From NCBI RefSeq assembly GCF_016097555.1, contig NC_054701.1, positions 2,876,696 through 2,940,695 on the forward strand: a stretch of 64,000 bases of DNA. The letters run 5' to 3'. The translations under genes and the position numbers were made by a program. The stretch is from Gigantopelta aegis. Its lineage: Eukaryota > Mollusca > Gastropoda > Neomphalida > Peltospiridae. The notes under the pieces are model-generated. The model saw nothing but the letters and a program-made list of their open reading frames with translations, ran no database searches and was not told where the DNA came from. This document shows, piece after piece, positions 35,506-47,000 of the stretch; within the stretch, counting starts at the first letter, position 1, and each line of letters begins with the position of its first letter.

Positions 35506-35637
35506 ATACTGATGTACAAATGTAGCAGGTTTCCTCTCTAAGACTATATATAAAAATTACCAAATGTTTGACATCCAATAGCTGAAGATTAATAAATCAA
35601 TGTGCTCTAGCAGTGTTGTTAAAAAACAAAAAAACTT

Positions 35638-36332
35638 GTTCATTCTACAATGTACCAAGGTGAAGTGAAGGATCACAGTAAACAGAGTTTCCATGTATTC
35701 ACTCACAGCAAGATTCTCCACCAAAATTAATGGAGGGCTAATATTCTCACTTGGTGACACTTTGTGGTCATCAACTAACAACCATCAATTAGATGATGCC
35801 ACCCTTCAAAAAAACCACAAGAAACCCAGATGGGCATCTCCTAAATACAAAATATTAAGGACAAATGCTTTAGGTGGGGTTTTTTCCATATTTTATTCCA
35901 TTAATGGCAATATTTATCAGCACTCTTGTTCAAATCAAAATCATGATTGAAACTATATCAAATTTGATCTATTGTCTTTGTTTTTTCATTACATTAATTA
36001 CTTAGAGAAAATAACTGCCATTTTAACAAAGTGTATATTAGAGATAACAATATACCAGCAAAATCCTCAATAACACAGTTTTGCTTCTGTACATATCCAA
36101 GTTTAACTTCAGTTATAAATGAACGCAAACTTCACAACATGACAAAGGGTACGTATAAAACAACATCTTTCCTTCTGGAGAGGGACAACAACATGAACAG
36201 TGCAGAATAGGAAACAGTTTTCATCTTACTTGATGGAGACTGGAGTAAAATTACAGTTAATTTTATTGCACTGCTCGGATGAATGACCAGTATTAGATAT
36301 ACAAATTACGGTTCACTCTATAAATACAAAGT

Positions 36333-36375
<43 letters not shown>

Positions 36376-37500
36376 AAGGGAAGTAAATTTAAACATGTTG
36401 GTCTTGTGTCAATGAATTTAAAAAGGTGAAATATAGTTGTTACTTTTTCAGTTGTGGCAAAACTTCTATCTTAAGCTAGTTCTTGTTAATCAAATGTCAG
36501 ATGTTTTAGCCCATTTGTATGGCAAGAATTTTGTGGAATTGAACATCTCTTCCATCATAAACATGTTTTGAGCTACTTTTTAATGACTTTTTTTTTTAAG
36601 GTAAAATAATATGTTTCTTTGAGTTTTCTTAATTCAAGAACTTTTAATATTTAATACATATTGAGATCAATATCGACAGGTGCAACTATGATCACTGATT
36701 GACTGGTCTATGACTTGTATTTTGTGAGAAATATAGCACTAAACCCAGAAGTGGCTACCACCAAAAATGTAACAACCTATATCTTACCTTCTCAGGAGAG
36801 ATGAAAATAATGGTGATGAGTTTCAAGTGTTTGGTACAAAATGTTATTGTGAAATCTCAACAAATGTGTTTCTTGATAAGCAATAAAAGTGAAAAAATTG
36901 GAGTTTTTTTATTTCTCAACACCAATATATGCCAGATGTTGTACAACATGACCATAATGACCCACCTGTAACCATGGTCACATTACACGTATGTTTAAGT
37001 ACAAACGAGGAACACAAATATTGGATTTATGCTCTTTTACTCTACATGCACTTTAACAAGACAATAAAATGTGGCTTTGTTTTTGTAATCACAAATAAAG
37101 TGGTGCTCGGAGTAAGGTACGAGATGTATGAAATAAAAATTGATCACTTCGCAATGATTGTCTAATATTATTCGATGCATCACTAAAAACAAATATTTAA
37201 AAAGTTCTCCACTCCCCCAGTACATCAGGTTTACCATTGTTATTTGGTAATAGAAATCCACACTCTTTAAATACAAGCACCAAATTGCTACACAAAGATG
37301 TGAAAACCATATTCTCAAAATACTTTTATTTCTCACTGTTCACCTGATCTGTATTTCAGTCTGATGGAAAAACTTATTTAAAAATGTCTCAGAATACATA
37401 TACATGTACAATCAATATTGTGAAGTTTTCCATGGGACCATACCAGTAAGTATTCCTAAATATCTTATTGTCCATTGCTAACATCAATCACTATTTATAT
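35638..37500. other. Intergenic, unassigned, with (AT)n
   Basis: AT-rich sequence with an (AT)n run at 36338-36373. No gene I can support. Confidence 0.5.
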
Positions 37501-38270
37501 AGATGTTCAAACACCCATTTTCAAACCTCCCAGTATGTGACCAAACCCCTATCTTGAATCTGAACATGTTCCTATTTTCAAACCTCCCATTAAATGCCAT
37601 CATTAAGTGTATGAACAGGTCCCCATTTTTAAAACTCCCATTAACTGCCATCATTATGTGTATGAATAGGTCCCCATTTTTAAAACTCCCATTAACTGCC
37701 ATCATTATGTGTACGAACAGGTCCCCATTTTTAAAACTCCCATTAACTGTCATCATTAAGTGTATGAACAGGTCCCCATTTTTAAAACTCCCATTAACTG
37801 CCATCATTATGTGTATGAACAGGTCCCCATTTTTAAAACTCCCATTAACTGCCATCATTATGTGTATGAACAGGTCCCCATTTTTAAAACTCCCATTAAC
37901 TGCCATCATTGAGTGTATGAACAGGTCCCCATTTTTAAAACTCCCATTAACTGCCATCATTATGTGTATGAACATGCGCCACCTTCAAACTCCCATCAAC
38001 TACCCTTAGTATTTATATAAACATACCTTCAAACTTCCATCAACTACCCTTAGTATTTATATAAACATACCTTCAAACTCCCATCAACTACCCTTAGTAT
38101 TTATATAAACATACCTTCAAACTCCCATCAACTACCCTTAGTATTTATATAAACATACCTTCAAACTCCCATCAACTACCCTTAGTATTTATATAAACAT
38201 ACCTTCAAACTCCCATCAACTACCCTTAGTATTTATATAAACATACCTTCAAACTTCCCATCAATTGCCT
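37500..38270 (+). repeat. Adjoining 51-bp and 44-bp minisatellites
   Basis: 37560-37975: about eight units of 51 bp around CCCCATTTTTAAAACTCCCA. 37985-38260: about six units of 44 bp around TAGTATTTATATAAACATAC. Both share CTCCCAT(T/C)AACT, so the second may derive from the first. The 51-bp period keeps frames open on both strands. Confidence 0.9.
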
Positions 38271-40641
38271 TACTATTTATATGTCCCCATTTTCAAACCT
38301 CCCATGATGATTAACTGTCCTCATTATGTGTATGAACATGCCCCTTCAAACTCCCATCAACTACCCCCAGTATTTATATGAACCATTTTAAAAACTGTTT
38401 ATTAACTGCCCTGCATACAGTTTCTTTTTTTAATAGCTGATTTGCTCATAAATATTAATCACTTAAAATCAAATAATTATTAATGGCATTTAATGTTTTT
38501 GTTTTTTTTATATTTGTGTCAAATCCAACTGAACTACCACTAACATTGTTGAAAATGGTGAAAAAAAGCTAATAGACTTTAGTGTCTAGACTGAAACCTT
38601 AAAACTGAGGTTTATATTTAGTTTATTTTTAAAAATATGTGTTCATTACACATTTAAAAAATAATCTTGTCACCGATTTACGGCTGGTGCAAATTGGTTT
38701 TAAACCTTAAATGAAGCATGTACACGTATACTGTTTCATACTTCTGTCAAATATAATGATCAATTAATTCAAACTAGTTTCACTGTATGGAATTTTTTTT
38801 GAAGTTTTGAAAGAAAATATTATTTGACCCAAACACTGCAACAGTAATTAGCACTTTCCATAAAAAATATTTCAATACCATTGTAACCCCCATTTACAGA
38901 TACGTTCATTACCTTTACATTATTTACAATTACAGTGATGCATTTCCACAAACACAAACGTTTTAAAGAAATTCATAATAATTCAACAAAGTAAGCAATG
39001 ATTTAAACGGGCAACCATTTACTACAAGACATAATTTAAAGACACCCATGACGTTTGCTTCAAAAGAGTAAGAAAATAACTAAAACTGTAATAATGACTT
39101 TCACAAAATCTAAAGCAAGTGACATCTATTTTGGAAAATTAAAAAGTAAATGTAAACAGTATTCACACCCCAGCACAAGTATGATCCAAATGTCAAAACA
39201 AAATATAAAAGAAAGAATTAAAAAATAGTTACATATTTACAATCTAAAGGAATTTATTTCTTTCTGGGGTTTTTTGGTTCAATATCCGTCAAAGATCTAG
39301 GAAGAATGTAAAATGACCACCCACATTTGATCAGAATGAAAATGAATATCTCAGGAATTGATGTATCGGTGACCTTGAAAGTAAAGACCAAAATGATGAC
39401 CTTAGGGCCACTTCTAACTTTGGAAATCAGAAAGTGACATCTGTGCCAATCTTTATTCTTCTGACAGACACACCAAAAAAATACTGCACACTCAAAAACA
39501 CACCCACACAAACCACAAGTAAAATAATAAATGAAATGCAAAAACTGTAAAATGTTGAGCTGCTATGAGATCAAACCAAACGTACAGATTCTACAACCAT
39601 CAAAAGTGATGCCGTTCATGTCCTGCTGCTCTTGGTCAATTGTTATGAAATAAAATAATGTTTTTTTATTTCTCCTCCGAGTATAACCTGACACTGTTAA
39701 CATCCCCAGTCCATGTGTGAAACGGTGACGCACTTACTGTCATTCTGTACTCGTGGGTCAAAACGTGTGGCTACCTGACTGGGAATCACAGACACTTTGG
39801 TCCAACATTACACCAAGGTTAGCTAGTTGAATCGTACACACAAATACCAAATAAGAGTATTGGGATTTTCAAAGCTATCTTACTGCTACGAAATCGTAAA
39901 AGCATAGCGACTTCATAGCTTACAATGGTTTTACGATTTCATAGTGCTAAGATAGCTTCAAAAATATAGGCCCTGTCTGTACGGTGTCAAACACACAGGA
40001 ACTCACCACTGGATACAAAATAAACATATTGCAGTTGTGGCCTACATCAACATATCATTGTATGTAAAAGAAACCTACACACTGGATACTATTTTTCAAA
40101 TAGTAACAACTGGTAGTATTTTTATATTCATGTCTCCTGCCCACAATCACATCCGTCTCCCACACCCTCCAAAGAGAAACCCAGTGTAGTACATGTCACA
40201 GCTTGAATACTGACTGTAAGAGGAAACATTTACCGACCAACCTTTCGTTTATACTACCATTAAGTTAAATCAAAAACTATAAATAAAATAAAACTAAGCA
40301 TTTTGTCAGACAAAACACAACACTAGAACTTATGTCTTTAAAGAGAATTGAGAAGATTATTAAGCGTAAAGGAAGACAAATACCGAAATATCTCTTGTAA
40401 GTAAAATTCAACACCACCTTTTCATTTTAGTTTGCTTTTACGTCCATAACTGGGGTAAAATTAACTTCCCCAGAAATATTAATAGGTGGTTGATGCTACT
40501 AAAAAGCACTTTAAGCTAGTTGTTTAATTCCACGGATGTAATTGTTGTGGACAAGACTCAGTAATAAAAATCCATCAATCCACTAGTTGTTTAATTCCAT
40601 TGATGTTACTTTTGTGGACAAGGCCCACTACCAAAATTCCA
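38271..40641. other. USP19 3' flank
   Basis: No gene. A strong hairpin lies at 39872-39961. On the - strand, AATAAA-type signals occur at about 39664 and 39254, plausible but unproven 3' ends of USP19. Confidence 0.4.
39872..39961. repeat. Foldback repeat
   Basis: GCTATCTTACTGCTACGAAA + TCGTAAAA pairs with TTTTACGA + TTTCATAGTGCTAAGATAGC around a 27-base loop. Confidence 0.85.
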
Positions 40642-41000
40642 TCAATCCACCGCATCCATGTCAGTGTAGGTAAATTCCGCATCCGAATATTTGTTGTCAA
40701 TCAGAGTTGTCTTCTCCTCCTCAGATTCATTCTTGTCTCGCTCAACTTCACCTTCTTCTTCCTTTTCTACATCCCGTTTCTCTGTCTTTGACTGGTTGAC
40801 CTGTGTCTTGTTTTCACAAGGTGACCGGTCTGTCTCTGGTTTCTGGGCGGTCTCCAACGGCAATGCAGGTTCTCTCAGACAGGCCGGGACCGGTGCAGGT
40901 CTGTTCCTCTGTCGGTAAAACAAAACATACGCTGCGGCAGTCACTACATTCTTCTCATTACCGACCGGAGTCACTCTACTGTCATCACACAGCCGCCAGT
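40642..41000 (-). CDS. USP19: USP19 terminal exon
   Basis: [17 protein letters not shown]..., with the DDS acid residue, then [15 protein letters not shown] ends the protease fold. About 85 charged, Glu/Lys-rich residues follow and the protein stops after DMDAVD. No hydrophobic span is present. A 6.6-kb intron separates it from the His-box exon. Confidence 0.92.
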
Positions 41001-44000
41001 CTGAAATACAAACAACTCGTATAGAGTGGGGGCTAATCAATAATTTAACAGTCATTATAAAACTTGTACAGGTATTGAGGAAAGTAATTCAGGGGAGAAA
41101 CCTGATTCAACTACATAGGAAACTTGAGATGTTTTATTTATGTACATTTTTACAGCCAAACAGCAAAACAAATTGTTAATATAGCCATGATTGGAATGTG
41201 AAATCATTCAGTGGGTCCAAAAGGATGGATTGATCCTACGATCCCTGCCACCTCAGTGAAAGTATCACCACTGAGCTACACCCATTCCATATTCCATGGT
41301 TTAAGAAAGAAGATATTACACATCTATCCAAATAATTTTAGAGGTATTTCACTTGGGGGATAATATCACTGTGTTTCGTTATTAACTATAAGGATTTATT
41401 ACAAAGTACGGATCTGGGGACGAGACGAAGTTAAGTCCCTAAATCCAAACATTTTGTAATAAATCCTTATAGTGAACAACGAAACACAGTGATATTATCC
41501 CTATTCTAATAATACACCTATTAGGAGTATCTGTAAGAAATTTTATTGTGTTTTTATTAAAGCAATCCCACAAATCTTTAAAACCTAATTTATCTATTCT
41601 CCTTACTAACGATATTCGAGTAAAACGCTTGTAATAAGTAAAAGTATAACGTAATATTTTTTTCTTTCCTTTGAAATGATGTCACTGACATAGGAGTGAA
41701 GCCAAGGCAAATTTATTACTATTGTAAAAGTAAAGTTTGTTTTATTTAACGACGCCACTAGAGCACATTGATTTTTTATCTTATCATCGGCTATTATTAC
41801 TATTGTAGTCTGTATTTTGATACAGGATACACTAAAAATATATTTTTGTTTGCTGTTAATTTTTGTTGCAAACCATATGCATATGACTGGACTTCATATT
41901 TGTGAAGCGGTGTTTCAACCTCATATTGAATTATTTTGAACAATCGTCTGGATTAATTTTGAACATATTTTTATTTAATGTTTTTATAAATACATAAAAT
42001 TATATTCAATTATGAAATGAAAAGTATTATTTACATGAGTTTTTCAAAATGTTGCAATATTTTAAAGCAGTTATTGTTGTTTCAAATTAAGTTTACAAAA
42101 TCCATAGTCATTTCCATCTTTTCTTTATCAATTTTACTGTTCCAAAAAGTATGTTTTAAACAAAAATGGTGTACTTCAGATTGTGATATAATTATTTCTG
42201 ATGAACCTGCTTGTGCCATTTTGGGAACACAGACTAGAATAGCAGGCAATAAGATACATGATCGAATTGACTGCTGCGATCGATCAGGGACTGGACATTA
42301 CTCTGGTAGGGTTGGTGTTCATTGCTGCTAACGAAGTGTTAAAAATTATAATGGCACAAAATAATAACAAAATAACAACAATAACATAATGTTCATCTGA
42401 AGTTAGTAATATTTTTGCAAATTGTTTCTAACGACGTTTAAATATAATGGAAGACACGGAACTAATGTACTAACAAAAATACTACACATGAGGTTAAGTG
42501 ACAGCATATCGGACGAGTTCTCGGAATTTGTCCATGACAGCGTACATCTATCGTCCGATTTATCACAAAAATTAACCAATCGAAAAAAGGGTTATATGAA
42601 AGTTGTATTAGAATATTAAATACTTCTATTTTGGAAACTAGCATTAGGACTAGGTTGAATTTAATAATATTATCCATGAAGCACAGGCAGGTTTCCGAAA
42701 TGATTACTCCACAATAAATCAATTCAGATGCTGTATCAAAAATACCTTAGAAAACCTAGCCATCAATTTTACGTTGCTTTTATTGATCTTCGCAAAGCTT
42801 TTGACTTTGTAGATAGGAAAAAGTTACTGTATGTGTTGCATACAAGGGGTATTCAAGATAAAATATTTAACATTTTAAAAGATATGTATGAAAAAGTAAA
42901 AGCTTGTGTTAGAGTAAAGAATGTTAGGACATATCCCTTTACAACATCTAGTGGTGTCCATCAAGGGTGTATGCTAAGTCCAGTTTTGTTTATAATTTTT
43001 ATTAATGAATTTATAAATGAGATGAATAATAGTAATCTCAGATGAATTTTTGTGAATGAAAATATTAATGATATACTAATGCTTCTCTTTGCTGATGATG
43101 GTGTACTTATTGATGATATAGTAATAGGTTTGCAAAAAAGCTTGATGTTCTAAAAAGATTTGTATAAAATGGGGATTAGAAGTTAATGTTGATAAATCTA
43201 ATATACCTGGTAATTGTATTTAGAAATGATAGGTACTTAAGATGTAACGAGAAGTGGTTTTATAAGGGCATTCAATTAACAACTGTGTCATATTATAAGT
43301 ATGTTGGTATAACATTCTCTTCTTGTTTGAAATGATCGAAGGCTTGCAAGACTTATCTATTCAAGTGAGTAAACCCTTTTTTCCGATTTTTACTTTATTT
43401 AAGAGATACTCTACTATGGTATTGTCCACAATATATCTGATACTAAAATAGCTCCTATTTTATTATACGATTCTGAAATATGGGGATTTATTTATCGAGA
43501 ATCAATTGTAAAAGGCATTTAGGAGTTTCAAAGAGAGTATCATCAATTGCTGTGCTTGGGGAAATAGGTAGAGATCATTTGTAGGTGCAATACTTTAGCC
43601 TTTGTATAAAATATTTGTGTAAATGGTTACATATGGATTCATCCAGATATCCCAGAGCTTGTTATATGTTGAAATGTGATGATGAAACTGGTAAAATTAA
43701 TTGGGTATCACATGTAAGCACACTGTTACTTCAAACAGGGTTTTCTTATGTTTGGATTGCTCAAGAATGTATACATTTATATATGTCCAGCTTTGTACCA
43801 TAAAGACATTCATTTTCAAATTTAAACCCTGGCATGATAAAATTAATTCTTCGAATTTTTTAAAGGCATATTCTTCTTATAAATCTCTTTTAGAAACAGA
43901 AAAGTATATATTATATTTGTCACAATATAAAGATTTCTTGAGAATTGTTTTCAAAATTTTGGTGTTTGTGATATAAATTAAAAATACAGAAAAGCAGATA

Positions 44001-47000
44001 TAATCCAGTAATAGACTGAAATGAAACTATGTGTATAAAATGTAATCTCATTCAAGTGGAAGATACTTTCTTTTAGTATGTCTATATTTATATAATGTTT
44101 AAGCAGGAAATATTTGTTAACAGAATATTTTATAGTAAATCCTTCAAGACTTTGTTTGTTTTTATTTATTGATTTCCAACCAAAATACAATTTAAGTGTA
44201 TTAAAGAAAGAGCCTTGTTTTAAAGAGAAATCTGCTACTTTAAACTGAATATGTATTGTTTTTATTTATTGATTTCCAACCAAAATACAATTTAAGTGTA
44301 TTAAAGAAAGAGCCTTGTTTTAAAGAGAAATCTGCTACTTTAAACTGAATATGTATTGTTTTTATTTATTGATTTCCAACCAAAATACAATTTAAGTGTA
44401 TTAAAGAAAGAGCCTTGTTTTAAAGAGAAATCTGCTACTTTAAACTGAATATGTATTGTAATTTGTACACAACTTGAACTCCCAACGGTCGAACCTACCG
44501 GTATTCTCGAACCAAGAACAAAGTTCCGATTTTTCTCTATTAAACTTTTTTATTTTGGTGCCGATTGGTTGAATACCCCTAGGGTGAAACAGAAGTTTCT
44601 CTCGAACCAGTTTATTGGTCCAAACTGTAAAATTAAATAATATTTAGCTCAAACGGCTAAGTCTATCCGAAGAAATATGAAAAAAAAAATTTGTAGTAAT
44701 TTTTCATCGACCCTTTCACGCCAGTCACTAAGTAACTTATTATAAATTCGGAATTAAATCTTTAAGTGGAACGAAAGAAAGAAAGAAAGAAATGTTTTAT
44801 TTAACGACACACTCAACACATTATTTTACGGTTATATGGCGTCAGACATATGGTTACGGACCACACAGATTTTGAGAGGAAACTCGCTGTCGCCACTACA
44901 TGGGCTACTCTTCCGATTAGCAGCAAGGGATCTTTTATTTGCGCTTCCCACAGGCAGGATAGCACAAACCATGGCCTTTGTTGAACCAGTTATGGATCAC
45001 TGGTCGGTGCAAGTGGTTTACACCTACCCACGACGCCACCGAGGCCGGTTTAAGTGGAACGAATTAATTCTAGATCATATGCCGGCTTATCGTGTTGTTT
45101 ATTTAGCACCTATCGGTAATTATCTTTCAAGTACAGACAATTGCAAAGCGGTAATCGTTAGATGAATGAACCTTGCATGTAACATCAATCAACCGATGAG
45201 CCTAGGCATACCATGCAGGTTTACTTTAATCATTTTAATCGCTACTCTGTGCATGAGTGTTAGCATATTTTGTTTTTAACTTGGAAGTACAGGAGAGATC
45301 AATGAAATGTATTGACTGCAACAATTACAGGTAAACGGTCTCCTGTGTTTCATGCACCTTAATTTTGAGTAAATGCTTTCACCCACACGATTTCTATAAA
45401 ATTCCGTTCCCAGTCATAGGTAATATTTATCACCAACCTGGATCAGTACTATGAAAATGTGGAACCAAAAGTCGTTGAGATACAAAAACTACTGAACTAA
45501 AATACCAGGCCATTATGGAATTAGAAAAAGGGTGGAAATCAAAAACAGCAGTAGCAAAAATGTTTCATGTCCCTAAATAATACTCTTTCAGGGTGGATAA
45601 AAAAGGCGGGTGCCATTAAAGAGGGGTATACAAAATTCGGCCCTAAGCTAAATATTATGAGAGTAGGTCAGTTTGAAGAGCTAGAATCAGTAATGTTGAA
45701 GTGGTTTACTACCATGCGAGACCGAGTTATCCCCATTTCTGGGCCACTTCTCTCAGAAAAAGTTCAACAGTTTCCTGACCATTTGGGGTGTGCTAACTTC
45801 AAGCAATCAGTTGGGTGGTTGGAATGGTTTAAACAATGCCACAGATTCATCTTCGGAAGAAATGTCAGAATGGGAACATCGACTGTCAAATATCCTCGAA
45901 AGATTTGAGGCAGCTGACATTTATAACGCAGACGAAACGGGCATTTTTTTCAGACTAGTGCCAGACAGAACTCTCAAGTTTAAAGATGTCCAATGTCATG
46001 GTTGGGGAAAAAAAGTAAAAAGCATCTCACTGTCCTTGTTTGCAGAAATATGGATGGCAGTGATAAACTGCCTCTTTTTGTAATTGGCAAGTCACAGTGA
46101 TTTCAGGGGGTGAAGTCGTTACCAACCAAGTATGAAAGTAATTAAAAAGCCTGGATGACAGGGGAAATGTTTTCTCGATGGTTAGTTAGGCTGGAAAATG
46201 GAAAATGGTATAAAAATAGCCATGATTGCGGATAACTGTCCCGCCCACCCTAAACTGAAAGGTCTGAAAGCAACTGGGCTGATCGTTTTGCCACCTGACA
46301 CAACCAATTAAACACAGCCCATGGACCAAGATGTGATAAACAACCTGAAAAGCCACTACAAACGACTTGTGATCATGAAGCAGTTTGACACAGCAGAAAG
46401 AAACACAGACGTGCTAATTACGGTACTGGATGCAATGTATTTGATGCAGCAGGTGACACAAAACCAATTGTTTCCGTGATGCCAAGTTTGTTCCCAGCTC
46501 TAAGGATGCCACGACTGTGAATGAAGATGACAACGACGAGCCTCTAGCATGCCTGGCAGAACTCTGTATTAGAGATATCCAACAATTCATCCATGCAGAC
46601 CTTGATATTCCGACATGTACAGTAACGACAGATGACAACATTCTCAAGGATGTGCTTCTTGAAAGAAACCTGGATGCAGAGAATGACGACGAGATGGACG
46701 ATGAGATGGTAGGCGGCAGTGAACAGGATATCAAAGAACAGAGTGTGACTGAAGCTTTTGAAGCGTACCAATATACTACGAGGATATTTCCAAACAAAAG
46801 CGGGCAGTGAATTAGTGTTGGTTTTGTGCATAACAAACTTGTAAAAGATGACTTTAAAAACCATTGTGCCAAACAAGCTGTGATCACTGACTTTTTAAAA
46901 ATATAACTATTATCATTGTATTACCACTTCTTGAATGATGACAATCATGTTCCAGTTTTATATATTCTCTATTATATAATTTTGTCAATCATATTTCATA

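Larger units (their letters stand above)
33879..35637 (+). mobile_element. Outer family-A SINE, split by insertions
   Basis: Sense halves 33879-33977 (TTGGGCCATTTCTCGTTCCA .. AAAAGATCCCTGGCT) and 35506-35637 (GTAGCAGGTTTCCTCTC .. GTTGTTAAAAAAC). Between them sits an antisense SINE, itself split by a 1.2-kb DNA transposon. Confidence 0.82.

Noticed and set aside
37484..38009. 163- and 168-codon frames
   Set aside because: 51-bp repeat, open on both strands, no family resemblance.
42728..43045. Host gene with reverse transcriptase domain
   Set aside because: Frameshifted LINE remnant, antisense to USP19, within its intron.
45567..46083. Domesticated Tigger-derived gene
   Set aside because: Frameshifts within the DNA-binding domain and between the catalytic blocks; no intact frame.
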